Source: Marisa cornuarietis (Eukaryota; Mollusca; Gastropoda; Architaenioglossa; Ampullariidae). Taken from it: a stretch of DNA of 64,000 bases. Where the stretch lies: assembly GCA_004794655.1 (NCBI GenBank), contig SMMW01000178.1, forward strand, positions 248,001 through 312,000, in the 5' to 3' direction. This document shows positions 44,689-57,025 of this stretch, piece after piece (position 1 is the first letter of the stretch; the number at the start of each line of letters is the position of its first letter). A model generated the notes under the pieces. The model searched no databases and was not told the DNA's origin. It saw only the letters and a program-made list of their open reading frames with translations. Made by a program: the position numbers and the translations under genes.

Positions 44689-47327
44689 AAATCTCACCCT
44701 GAACACGATATAAGTAAATAGTATGACTATACAAATACTATAAGAGATACGGTACAATGGCGTGTACCTAGACGGTGAGCTAGGGAAGAAGAATAGCCTG
44801 CATTCAATAGAAATTAAAAGGTAAAGTGGCGAAAAGAAAACAACCCAAAGAAACCCCAACATTCACAATAGGCAGAAATAATTGTTTTTGCTGGGTGTAA
44901 AGTGTCAATATTGTTTGATTGGATCTTATAAACAACGCCTCAACTACAAACATGATTTAATTTCCACTTAGAGAACTTCGTGACATGGTTGTGCTGTGAG
45001 CTTCCATTGTTTAGTCTTGTAGATGGATGTAATGGACTTTGCCTAAGTGTAATGAAATTTCCTGTAAACTGTCAGCTGATGCGTTATACCAGTAGGACAT
45101 GTCTGCAGCCTTGTGCAACCTCTCACCCTTTTGCTCGTTAGAAACTGCGTCAACGTTTATGTGGGAGTGGTGGCCATGTTGTCTCCCTCGCTCTGCCCAG
45201 AGATGACAGAAGGAAGGGCTGGCACCTCACGCGCGGGAAGAGGAAACTTACGACGCGCATGCGCGAGATTAAGCTATGCACTCGTCTTTTCCGGTTTTCC
45301 TTTACACAGTGCGTTCTAGATTTACAGTTTTTCTTCTTTTTTTTAACTTTGACAGGGGGGAACAATCCAAGCTGTTCGATGCACAGTTGTCGACCCATAA
45401 AAACTATTTCCGTGCGAGTTAGGGTATAGGTTTCAGATGAATTCCATTATTTTAATGCAGTACTTTCCGGTCATAAACGGCATTACAAAAGCTTTACTTA
45501 AAAATAACCTGTACACCATCGAGGCGCCTATACTCTTCACTAGATAGCGAGCGGTAATGTTATAAAAAAAACCTTTAAATTGTTCGTCTCAATGTGTTTA
45601 TTTTTACCACGTGTCCATCCGTACCTCTTACAGTCAAAGTTTCCAGGAAGACCTTACGATGGCAGCAGAAACGCAGAATAACATCACAAAATGGGGAAAG
45701 AGAGATGGAGGATTAACATTGTCTTTTTTCACCTTCTCTTCTTCTTTTTCCTCCCTCACCTGTGACAAAAATGGTGAGCGTATGTGTGGGTGTGCCAAGT
45801 GTGTTACAGCGACAAACCGAGTGTCTTCGGCGCAAGGGATGAATCCTGTGCTGGTGAGGACGAGTAAGAATACTTGCACAATTTGGAAAACACAGGAGAT
45901 GTTCAAGGACTGAACCAACAATTGAAAGTTAGGACGTAATAAAGATATTGAGAGTAATCAAATATTGAAGAGAACAAATCTGCTTAATAAGCATTTTATT
46001 AACACATCAAATTAAATTAACTACCAGAATGGAGCCTTTTAGGTACGCAAATGGTATCTTCTACCTTGATCCTACCGTTGGTTATGTTTATGGTTGGGGA
46101 AAATTAAATACGCCTATGAATAATTCCGCGTGAAATGTCAGCCACCAGACTATGCCGACAACACATGTCTGTATGTAAACAGGAAGCGAGACATTCCAGA
46201 GCCCTTCATTTCCTCTCCATGATCAAAAATACGTCAGACGAGGGTAGAGCAGGCAGGGTGGGGTGGGGTGGGGTGGACCAAACTGTTCTAAGATTGGTCA
46301 GCAGCACGCGCAGTCCGGGCTCTGACGACGATTCCACTAGTCACGTTGCCAGTCATGTGCCCCTCGCTCCTCTTGTGGCGCACGGGCAGCGTGCAGGGCA
46401 CGAGACGCCGCCAGGTGCACGTCTACGTCACGTGGGCCAACGGATGAGCCTGGAACTCTGCTCACGGACGTGTATGGCGGTTTGTGAGCGAGCTTGTGGG
46501 ACCTGCTGGGGTACAGAGCGCCGCTAGGCACCACAGTGTCTTAATCTGGCCGGCGGGGTACATAGCCTCCCTCATCTGGCGGTCGATCCCCCGGCTGCAA
46601 ACCTGTTGGTTCAGGCCGACTGGGGTTCGTCTTTAAAGGACAACAAGCGCTCAGCGAAAATCTCTGGAAATAAAGCACAAAGTATCACAAAAAGATGTTC
46701 CGGTGGTATTTTATGACAAAGAGGCATGAAAGGTTTTATATGAATATTTTTCTCTTAAGCACACCTGGATTTGTCGAGAAAACAGGAAGTGACGAAACGG
46801 AAGTATTTCTAAAAATAGCGCCGTTCCCACTAGCATAAGTCGAAGAGAAAAGCTGCAATCCTCGGTAAAAGAAAACTGACCAGGACACATTGTGCTGTTG
46901 CTGAATGTTCTCTTCCACACTCAGAGGGAGTGAGTTTGTACTCATGAAGGAAATCCTACAGATAATGAACTTGGTCCCCACACTGTACTCATGAATTTGC
47001 TGAAAACATGTCAGAATGGATTGTTACCCAGTCACTTATACAGTACCAGCAAGTCTTGGACTTTCAGTAAAGCGAAGAAATGTTCTACCTACAGCAGTGC
47101 TTACTATACAACAACACGTGTTTACTGCATTCATCTAACGTTTCCTCTTTCTTCTCTCGCTCTCGTCCCAAGACGAGCCTGTGTAAGGATCGAGAAGCAG
47201 ACGACCCCTTCTCTTAATTGATTGTGAATTATTTTTTCTCCAGCCTGAACGTACTTCGCGAATACGATCTAACCGGGGTTTTGAGCATCCACATACATAT
47301 ATATATATATCTCAGATGCGGGGACGG
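44689..47327. other. Gene-free stretch with two GC-rich blocks
   Basis: GC-rich, CpG-containing segments lie at about 45160-45300 and 46230-46560 (GGGGT repeats at 46256-46275). They may be regulatory. No coding exon or RNA gene was recognised. Confidence 0.35.
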
Positions 47328-47470
47328 GGATTGCTATTTAACGCCCAGCCAGCAAATAACAGCAAAGTAGTCAGCCCTTAGATGCCACATGTAGAGATGT
47401 GCTCGAGATGTGAACCCAGGACAGCCAATCCTTGGTGACAGACACTAACCGTTGCGCCATCGGACGGCGC
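47328..47470 (-). mobile_element. tRNA-derived SINE
   Basis: Minus strand: head GCGCCGTCCGATGGCGCAAC with A box TGGCGCAACGGTTAG and B box GGGTTCACATCTC, followed by a body containing the reverse complement of GATGCCACATG and CCCAGCCAGC. The same head and body occur at 61552-61742. Confidence 0.75.
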
Positions 47471-47548
47471 TTCTTAGAGATCCATTCAAGGGTAGGCAGC
47501 ACTAATTAACCAACAATAGCACTGATTTTGTGGCATAAAGGATGTTCT

Positions 47549-47563
47549 GTTTGTTTGTTTGTT

Positions 47564-47623
<60 letters not shown>

Positions 47624-47624
47624 T
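47549..47624. repeat. (GTTT)n then (TTTC)n microsatellite
   Basis: Four GTTT units followed by about 15 TTTC units. Confidence 0.95.
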
Positions 47625-47818
47625 GCGACATGTATCTAGTCGTAAAATAAAGAAAAACAGAAAAAGGATAAAACAAAAGAGATTGACATTTGAAAGCGAT
47701 GGCAATGATATGCCCAACAGCATAAGACGAAGTAATCTGTTACCCAAGTTGACACAGCAGCTATCGTCTGTCATTTGAAGACAAATCATTCGCATGGCTA
47801 TTTACGTCACTTTCCACC

Positions 47819-48139
47819 TGCTACCTCTCTACCTCTATCTATATCTCTATCTCTCTATCTCTATCTCTCTATCTATATCTATCTCTATCTCTACCTCTCT
47901 ATCACTACCTCTCTATCTCTATTTCTCTATCTCTCTATCTCTATCTCTATCTCTCCATATCTCTCTATCTCTATATCTCTATCACTATCTCTCTATCTCT
48001 ATCTCTATTTCTCTATCTCTCTATCTCTATCTCTCTATCTCTATCTCTCTATATCTCTCTATCTCTATCACTATCTCTCTATCTCTATATCTCTCTATCT
48101 CTATATCTCTATCACTATCTCTCTATCTCTATCTATCTC
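47819..48139. repeat. Pyrimidine-rich CTATCT satellite, about 320 bp
   Basis: Interspersed CTCTAT and CTAT units with occasional CTAC and CACTAT variants. The long Leu/Ser/Tyr frames across it are products of the repeat. Confidence 0.95.
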
Positions 48140-48338
48140 GCGCGTGCATAATGATGGTATTTAACATCTTGATGTTTGTCCCCACAGATTTCTGTAATCT
48201 CAGTGCTTGTCCCTCTTCAGACGGCGTCCACCTCGCCCCTCCCCAACTTCCCCCTGTCAGAAATTATATCCCTATTCACTCAGTTCTATAATTGCGATCA
48301 CATGTCGTCTGCTGTAACTTGATCCAACTTCTGACTCA

Positions 48339-48620
48339 GGGGCCAGTAGCACCACACATGTTTGGTTAAGTTTAAATTTATGTAGATAATCAGTTTTACA
48401 GAGACGCAGTGCACAACACAATTTTAGAACTTTTACAAAACAAAATTATTTTAAATAATTTAAAACTGTTGAAGCCAGTCTTTCGTTCCCATCAACACAA
48501 TTTTTCGCATGTGCAACACATCTATACGACATACATAGGAACTATTTTTGAAAAACTTTTCTCAATTTGCTTCTTTAAAAGAGTTTTAAGTTTAAGAAAC
48601 GTGTTGTGCAACTAACCTCT
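48339..48620. mobile_element. Diverged MITE related to 19064-19294
   Basis: The left end GGGGCCAGTAGCACCACACA and the right end AAACGTGTTGTGCAACTAAC are inverted relatives of the GGGCCAGTTGCACAACACGT ends at 19064. Length is similar (about 280 bp). The ends have lost several bases and no clean target duplication remains. Confidence 0.65.
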
Positions 48621-51233
48621 GAACTATAGAGGAAAGGTTAAGACACCACCTGCCGGGTCTTTTTTTTATCTTTCTTTCTTTTTTTTATGGACGAAGGCTG
48701 TATGAAATTTTCGATAAAATCTAACTACCATAGTCTATATAGGAACATATTTTTGCACCGAAGTCAGCAACAAACTCTTTCAATCGAAGCAATAGCTTTG
48801 GTTTTGTTATTGTCTTCATCTCTTCATCCTCTTCTTTAATGTTTTATACATTTAAATGGACGGATTTTTTTTTTAAATGGAAAAGGAGGGATTTTGCTGG
48901 AAGTGAGCGACGTCTACGGAGCGGTAGTGCAAGACACTTGAACCCTCCCACTTAAAAAAAAAAAAACAGAAAAAACCCACGGGGGACTGTAGGTGATTTA
49001 GGTAGGTGCAATCAAAATTAAAATTAGACTTTGATTGAAAAGGTCAGTTATTAATAGATTTTCCACAAGCCATATCAAGATATGACGAATCATTTTCACT
49101 GACTGCTAGTTTGTTTTTTTAGTCCACTCTCTCTCTCTCATTGTGTTTTTGTATAGCGAACGTATTTTTAGTTCACTTATTCCCAGCCTTGGGTTACGAA
49201 CACCCATTGCCTTGCCTTTCAACGCGTGTAACAAGCGGAAGTGAGTTGCCTCTCACTAAAGATAACTGGAATCACAACAGACACAAAATTCCGCTTCCAT
49301 GGCAACCATAAGTCGCGTCGCCATGTTGCTGGCCACGCGTTGCTGCACGTGCAGCGCTGTCATTGACAACCACCATCGCGTGTCGCGGGTCTGTGGTCCT
49401 TTACCTGCTCATCTCTCTTTATTCTCTCTCCCCCCCCCTCACCCTCGCCTGCTATATGTGCGATGCACATTGTCATCATCGCAAGAGAGAGAGAGAGAGA
49501 GAAAAAGGAATATTTCTAGAATCGTGACACCGATGGTGGTGTAAATGCGGTCCTGTGTGATCTGAATTTGGATTTATGTAAGACATTAAACAAATGAGTC
49601 ATCAGGTTCTTGTGATTTTTTTTGAGAAGATACTGCGTTTTACTAAAAGATCCAATCTATAATAACGTTGATCATGTCATCGTATCTACGATTAAATCAC
49701 CATCTCAGGTCAATTTAAATGTTTATTTAGGGTTTATTATGATCCTACACTCTTACTGATCCCAAACATTGAAATATGGGTGATACCTGGCTTCATTAGG
49801 AAATAAAAGCGACCAGAGACAACTTTTTTCTCTCCACGAATGGCATTGTCGTTTCGTTTTCTCTCTTCATGTATGGACAAGTCTGATCGTCATACATTTT
49901 TTTCGAGACCAATTTGTGTTTCACATTTTATGACTTTTGCCATAAAGGAATAATTTTCCTTGTACACGTTTACTATGTGCTTTTTTCTTCCTCTCTCTTC
50001 CCACTTTTTAGGATTCAGTTAAAATAAGATGTATTTTTTGTACTGTTTTGTTTCTTTGTTGTTTTAATGTCAGTACACTAGTTCTTTCAAATGACTTGAC
50101 GGTCTGTAGGTACTAGGTTGCCTTATAAGAAACCAAAATATGTAGTTCGCGAGTTTGTTTGCTAAAGAGACAAATCCTAGTGATTGCTAGTCACACTGTA
50201 CATCCTTCTTGGTGTGCAAGTAGTTATTTGCTCTCTCTCTCTCTCGCTCTTTGTCTTCTCCATTTCTTTGTTCCATTATTTCTTTGTGTTGTCAATAATC
50301 ACCTAGTCGATGTATCTTGTAATGATGGCTCCATTCAACTCTTTCTACTGTAAACCCCATATTCCATGCTGACTGTGCTGAGAGCAAACAGGAGCACCAA
50401 CCGTAGCCACACACTGTAGTACCGGATACCACAAACACCTCACCGTCATATTAATATTTACTTTCAATTATATCGCACTGATATGGTAGCAAAAAAAAGA
50501 TTTAAAAAAATGTTTACGGTTTGCTTGCAATTTCAACACTAAATATTGGCACAATAACCTGACAGGTCAGGGGAAAGACCTTTACCTTTGTTTACCTTTA
50601 CAAAATGATGTGGGAGAGATTGCTCTACCACATCTGCGACTGCATATTAAAATTAAAAACACTTACGGATGTAACTGATACCATAGCGTATGGCCAAGTT
50701 ACTGGCACTGGGAACAGAATCGATGCCGCACATGAATCGTGGCTGTAACAAATGAAAGCCACAAAGTAAAAACCGCTAAGACGTAAAATAATAATTTAAA
50801 AAAAAAGGATTGAATCTGACTGTGTGGGTGTTTGGATCGAAGGCCACTTGCCATTTTCAAAGTAGGCTATGCACGTGCAAACACCACTTAATGAAATATA
50901 ATCCTTTGTTTCCCTCAAGCCATTTTGTTTTTGTCGTCTGCGTTGCGACATCGTATTTTCGTCTTGCACCTCGTCGCTCTGATTGGTCAGTAGCCTCTAC
51001 CCTCCCTTCTTCTGGTCGTTAGCCCCACCCCCTCCCCCCTGTCACCTCTGCTTGTGTCATTGAGGGAAATTTCACATTACACTCTCGCCCTTTCTTTGTC
51101 TGCAAATGGAAAATATCACACATTTTTTTAAGGTTGAATAGGTATTCTTCTGCACAATAAAAATGTCAGCATAGCGTTAAAGACCTCAAAACTTTACAAA
51201 CTTTGCAAAGATTACAAAAGAAAGACAGAAAAA

Positions 51234-51264
<31 letters not shown>

Positions 51265-52499
51265 CTAGGTCATTATGTTAGCATATAAATGTGTGTCTAG
51301 AGTGGCGTGCGTGCGTGTGTTGTGCAGGCGTGTGTCTCTGTGTTTGTTGGCGTGTTTGAGAGAAAATATTCCACAGCAAGACGACAGACAGACCTTATCC
51401 ATGAAGAATGGTAATCATAGGTTCATAACTCACGAAGCTAAACTAAGGTGTCCAGAAACAAACGAACAAACAGTCAAGCATATAAAACTTTTTTTTTTAA
51501 CCCCATCATTTTTATTTCCCCAACGCTTGTGTAACAAGTCTTACACAACATGTCAACAGCTGGCCGTGGAAAACCTTCTGAACAACCGACGTAGCTTTTC
51601 AGCTCAAAAACGTGACCATATATGGGCTAAGCACGAGAGGTGACGTCACACCACGTGAGTAGCAGGCGGGTGGGTCTCGTGCAGATGTCGGGTAATCATT
51701 GCGCCGAGTCTTGGCCAGGAAAGACGATCCCCTGCGTGGGTTGTGCTACGTAAATATAAAAGGGGAGGTAATTACCTTGTTTCACTCCCCTTGCTTGAGG
51801 AAGACCTACTACTTCGCCCGGGTAGTGTTTGGAACAACAGGTTTACTCCTCCTCCTCCTCCTCCTCGTCCCCCTCCCCCCCCCCAAAAAAAAACCAAAAA
51901 CCAAAACAAATCCCACATTAAATAAGACTTATCATGTCTATGAGTAGATGCGGATGCCATTAAGAAGCCAGCATTCATCTAAAAGCACTTGTCTTCGTGG
52001 AACTATTTTGAGCTGCAAAATGTGGAGAGCGGTGAAAGAGAAAAAGCGTCTCACTTTATAGACAATACTTATGTAAATTTACCTTCGGCATTTCGGGGTT
52101 TTGTTTCTCCCTTCCTTCATTCTCTTCACTCTCCAGTCCCCCCTCCCCCACTCTCCCAACTGCCAGCTATTTTGCTTTTCTTTCCTACAGCCCTCGATCT
52201 GTGGCCTCTTTAAGCTTCTTACCTTCCGTACAACTCTACAGACATCTACACACGTGTATTTATTTCTACGTCTTCATCACCGAACCTCTCCTTTAACCCT
52301 TAACCTGCTGGGCATAGCCTTTTTGTCACAGACCGGAACAATCTTCAGAAGAATCAGTTCGAAAAGGCTCACTACAGTCCTTACTAACATCAAATGACAA
52401 GAACACGAAGAAGGAGCAAGGAAAACCACACAAGGACCAGATTATAAAACAAGCATCACCTATTGTGAAACAAACATTCTCTTTGTCGTGATCATTCAC
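48621..52499. other. Gene-free stretch
   Basis: No coding exon was recognised. It holds GA and CT runs (about 49484-49501 and 50231-50244), a GT run at about 51235-51258, a CRE palindrome at 51641-51648 followed by CACGTG at 51652-51657, and a CTC/CCC run at 51847-51883. Confidence 0.35.
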
Positions 52500-53490
52500 T
52501 TACAAAATTGATAATCGACACTTTGAACAATAATGGAAGCCGTGCGTCATTGCCACAGAAAATAGTCAGAATAATAAGGGAACTTTACACAGATGTTTGT
52601 TTTGCCTCGTGGTTTGTTGCAACGACAAACTAGCGAACAACTTTAAGGTTACAACTAGTGTCCAACAGGGATGAGGATCTCTCACCATCACTACCCTGGC
52701 CGTAGACTGGATTATTGGAAAAAAAACTGAAGAGAACGGAAAGGACACTTGCTTCTGCACGATACTGTTACCCTATCCAGCCAACACACACACGCACAAA
52801 ATAAGATTGCAATGCATGGAGGCACAAGATAATATTGTTGTCTAAATGAAGCTGATCAACATTAGGAAATATAGGCAAAACAACCTCCCCCCCTCCTCCG
52901 CGATAAAAATGAGACAGATGACTAGATTCAGTCATACTGAAAACAAAGAAACGTAAAAAGCTTAGACTTGTATATACCTTGGAAATGTGAGAATGAAAAG
53001 AACGCAAAGAACAAACCCATCAATTCCATCCCTTGTCGTGCTACAAGAACTCTGGAAATCAGATTCTTTAAGCGTGAATACAAAATTAAGAATCTACAGA
53101 AAATGTCCTCCCCTCATTTTTTAAAGGGAGTGAATGCTACAAGATAGCTGCAAAAATCAAACAGGAACTAGAGATCTTCCAGAACAAAACTCATCAAAAT
53201 ACTCTGTCCCAGAATAATCCTCAATGAAAAATTCCTCATACAAATCAGCTACCCACGCATATGACCATTGTGATACAGGAACAAATGAGATTTTTAAGTA
53301 AGTGAGAAGAACGAAGCCAGAATCGTCCCCCAAAATAGCCATTCGTTGGATAGCGGATGGACTGAGAAAAAGAAGCAGGGCTCACCCGGGGTAAATCAGT
53401 GAAGAAAAAAATGGAGGAGGGGGAGGTCATGCTTCTCTGACTTGACGTTGACAGAGACCAGCAGACGATGTACTTTATGAAATAGAGGAT
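52500..53490 (+). pseudogene. Decayed non-LTR retrotransposon reverse transcriptase
   Basis: Translated in shifting frames, the plus strand gives fragments in the order expected of a non-LTR polymerase: SLPQKIVRIIRELYTDVCF near 52530-52600, a broken VSN-DEDLSPSLPW (where GVQQGCILSP...PFLF is usual) near 52660-52700, RTKLIKILCPRIILNEKF near 53170-53240 and GWTEKKKQG..GV....KKW near 53350-53420, matching the usual C-terminal R.RGRP..TWRR region. Frames are interrupted by many stops. The catalytic FADD/YADD motif was not seen. The clade is not certain. Confidence 0.55.
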
Positions 53491-53522
53491 TAATTTGCTT
53501 TCGCTGACCTCACACATCAGGA

Positions 53523-53556
<34 letters not shown>
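53523..53556. repeat. (ATT)n microsatellite
   Basis: About 11 ATT units, just downstream of the decayed retrotransposon. Confidence 0.95.
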
Positions 53557-53557
<1 letters not shown>

Positions 53558-55090
53558 AACAAATATTCAACTGAAAGCCAAGAATAGAGGTATCTAATTC
53601 ATGCTTTATGTAACTCACCTAGGTAGGAAGAGGGTTAGATAAGTAATCATCTATGCCATTCTCTTCCATACTATTCCTGATCTTACTTCTATTGCTGGCG
53701 AACACTTATTTCTGACAAACACCAAGCATCGTCCCACCATCTAACTACACCCCCCTTTCCACTCCTCCCACACGCTTGCCCACCTAAAGAGTTCTCAAAG
53801 TAACATCACTCATCGCCGCTCTCCTTCATGATTATTACTGTTACATAGTATTAAAATGATAATATGCCTCACTTTTTTTTCTCTGTTTATAGTGACTAAG
53901 GCGAAGGTCCGTGTCATCCAGAACCTACTGTTCGTTGATGATGAGTGCAGAGATCACCCTACATCTAGTTTGACTGGCTAATAACATACAATAACATACT
54001 ATGCAGAATTTCCTGACCTCTTTTGTCACACAGAAATGAGACAATTTTATTATGCTAAATTGTGTTTTCCTTCTTGCATTAACACACAACAAGCATTACA
54101 AAGTGGATGAAATGCAATATAACGTGGCTCTGTTTATTTTCTGTTTTTATTTGAAGTTACCCCAGGTGGCATTGCACACGTGTATAATCTGTTTCGAAAT
54201 GGCAAATGATCACTTGTGGCCTTTCCCCCCACTCATTCAGTTTGGTTACCCTTTTTTCCTTTGTTGTTCGCAAGATTGCTGAGGTCTTCAGAACACCGGG
54301 TCGATCTCAAACGTTTCTAAGGGAAATTCTCATAATAAAAAATCAGAGCTTTCACAATCTCATTTACATTTTCTTTTCAAGATTTTGTTTTGCTTGTAAT
54401 ACAGCAGGAAATGATGGCGAAGTAATTGACGTTGGTGAGAATTTCTCAGGTAGGCAAGAAAATCAACCAGCTATTTAGCGAGGGCGGGAGAGACAGAGAC
54501 AGAGAGAGAGACAGAGAGAGAGCGGGCGGCAAGGCGCGGACATCAGCGTTCACGTGACGGCGTTACTATCACGTGTTTGCTCCAGTCTTGCCTCATTGTG
54601 GAGACTATAAGTGGCGGCAGCGTAAGGGGTTTTTTTGAGCTTATCTGAAAGGCCATCCGAGTAATTTAATATCAGTTTTTAATTTCTGGACATCCACCCA
54701 CGCCCACTCACACAACAGCGTACACTTTATCCTACCCTCCTCTCACCCACGCCTCCTTGCTGAAGATAGTTTCTGATTTGCGTTTTTGTAATATTCACGA
54801 GATTCATTGTGGAGTAAGCAAGCTATCCATTGCCTACTGATCACGTGCACGTAATGTCGAGCAAAACTATGCCACGCATATGGCCTTCCTTCTTTTTAAA
54901 ACGAAGCGATGAGTATTAGAGTTCACCTAGTTGACTAGTTGCGGGTGTAGTAACAGGGAAAGTTGTCATCGTCTGAACGCTCCCCCACCTAGTGCCAGTG
55001 CGCGTGCTTCTGGTAAACCCTTCGCTATGTTGACATTCTCTAAGAAGTTAGCAAAGGAGTAACTCGGGTAGTATTGACCGAGGGTATTTG

Positions 55091-55126
<36 letters not shown>

Positions 55127-56283
55127 TAAGAAGGAGAGAGTGACAGAGAGAGGGAGAGAGAATACGAATAGTTTATTTTGTTAGAAAGAGTGAGAGAGAC
55201 TCCCATCTCACTCCCCAAACGCCCACACGTATAAATTAGTATGATTTTTTTGTGTGCTCATTATCCTAAAATTTAAAAAGTCGGTCACTCGTGAGCTATA
55301 GTGCTAAAAAACTAATCATGGATTATCCCATAAAGTTGTGTCCGCGCAGAAATTTAAATTGATCAAAGAGAGTAATCAGATGTTGGGAATAAGCTGGACT
55401 TACAGAGTAAAATATACTATAAAATTGTAAACACAGGCAGTCATTCCAGTTCAGCAAGTGGCTTTGAGGATGAAGCGCAAGAACATCCATATTAACATTC
55501 GACATATTTCATCACTATCCGCCCTCCCAAGATCCCCGCATTCCTTCACATCGGATACCTTAGGGCTTAGGATCAAAGTGACTTTATTTATGACGCACCT
55601 TGCGCTATTTTAATTAAGTTTGGGCATGAGGCGGCTACTTGTCACTTATCAGCAAGTTGTGTAGAGTGCAGTGAAACCACGAACTTGTATTACTGGACTG
55701 CTTGCAGACGATTTTCTTAAGTTAAGTCATAGAAAGAGGCTGGTGTGTACAAAGCTTCCGGTTTAGTCACATTCATTGTTAAAGCTCGCCGAGACTAACA
55801 GCGGAGGATTTCGTAAGAGGCTAAGCGTTGGTCTCGGCAGACAGACAGCAGTCCACCCTATACACGTCCGTTCCCTGAGTCACCACAATCCACGTATCGT
55901 AATGAGGTGCGCTAAAAATATGCTGTCATCTAGTCTGTAAAATATGCTTATGATAAGAAAGTTCATAGAATTGAACAAGTTAATAGTAACAAAACCTTTT
56001 TCCTAATGCAGATTTTTCTGTTTGAGGCTGTGCATTGAAAGTACATTAATAAAGTAATAACTATATACTACACACATACCTCCTCCCGACGAATGACTCC
56101 ATGGCAGTTACAGTCCGCACATATGCTACACTACACACAGGCATGCATGCACATGCACAAATAAACCATTAAGTCCAAACAAATTTTTACCAGCCAAAGC
56201 TTTCATTTCCCATGAAAGGATAATGTTGGGCATTTGTATGCTTGAACTATACATTTAGCAATGTCGACTATCTTTTTTGTTTT

Positions 56284-56321
<38 letters not shown>

Positions 56322-56948
56322 ATTTTTTTTAAAGGTTCGAGGAACGCTACACATACACCTATCGACAGTCGAAATCAAAAACGGAAGTGGTCTTACTGGT
56401 CTACTCGTGTGTGTCCATACCGTAATGGACGTTCAATGCTTGTCCCTCAAAATTTGTTATTATTATGATTCCCTCAATATAAATTGATGTTGCTATGAAA
56501 AAAGCTCATAGATTTACTGAACTTCGAGTCGTGCATACAGCTGCCTTGACCGGTTCAAGTGATTGTGTACGCTCCCAATCCTTGGTCCACGGGAACAGTA
56601 CAGCTGCGACAAAAGCCGCGCCTAGTCCAGGCTTTGTGTTGTACGGGAAGCAACTGCTTATACACCATTGAGTGTGCACCGTGCAGCGGTTGTTTCCCTT
56701 TAAGTACTAATGGGTTGCCACACTGATTGCCATTGTCCCCCAGTGATTCCACTTATCATGGCCAATTTTGATCTTCAGTTTATCGCATAAGGTAGATGTC
56801 AGATTTCATATTTCAGATTTGTTTGTGAGTGGAGATTACAGGCCTCTACGGAACCAACTGCTGAAGAAGGCGCGTGGATACATACATCTCAAAAGCTCAT
56901 ATGAGCCTACTTTACCTCGAGTGTAAAAGTGTAGTCTTTCTTCTACCC
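53557..56948. other. Gene-free stretch
   Basis: No exon was recognised. Simple repeats: GAGA runs at 54490-54523, (TGCG)n at 55090-55127 and (GT)n at 56284-56320. Short frames are unsupported. Confidence 0.35.
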
Positions 56949-57025
56949 CAGCGGTGGGGAACGTCCTGTCCGCGGGCAATATACGGCATGCGAAATAATT
57001 AAATCCGGTCCGCACAGGCAACCGC
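56949..57025 (+). mobile_element. Possible hAT-type element end
   Basis: CAGCGGTGGGGAACGTCC followed by TGTCCGCGGGCAA and AATCCGGTCCGCACAGGC resembles the conserved CAGNGGTGGGNAAC...GGCCCGCGGGC terminus of hAT transposons found in many animals. No opposite end or transposase was found, so this is a solo fragment at best. Confidence 0.4.

Noticed and set aside
46135..46527. 130-residue plus-strand frame in a GC-rich block
   Set aside because: Low-complexity composition, no domain and overlapping frames on the other strand.
47775..48291. 165- and 129-residue Leu/Ser/Tyr frames
   Set aside because: Translation of the CTATCT satellite.
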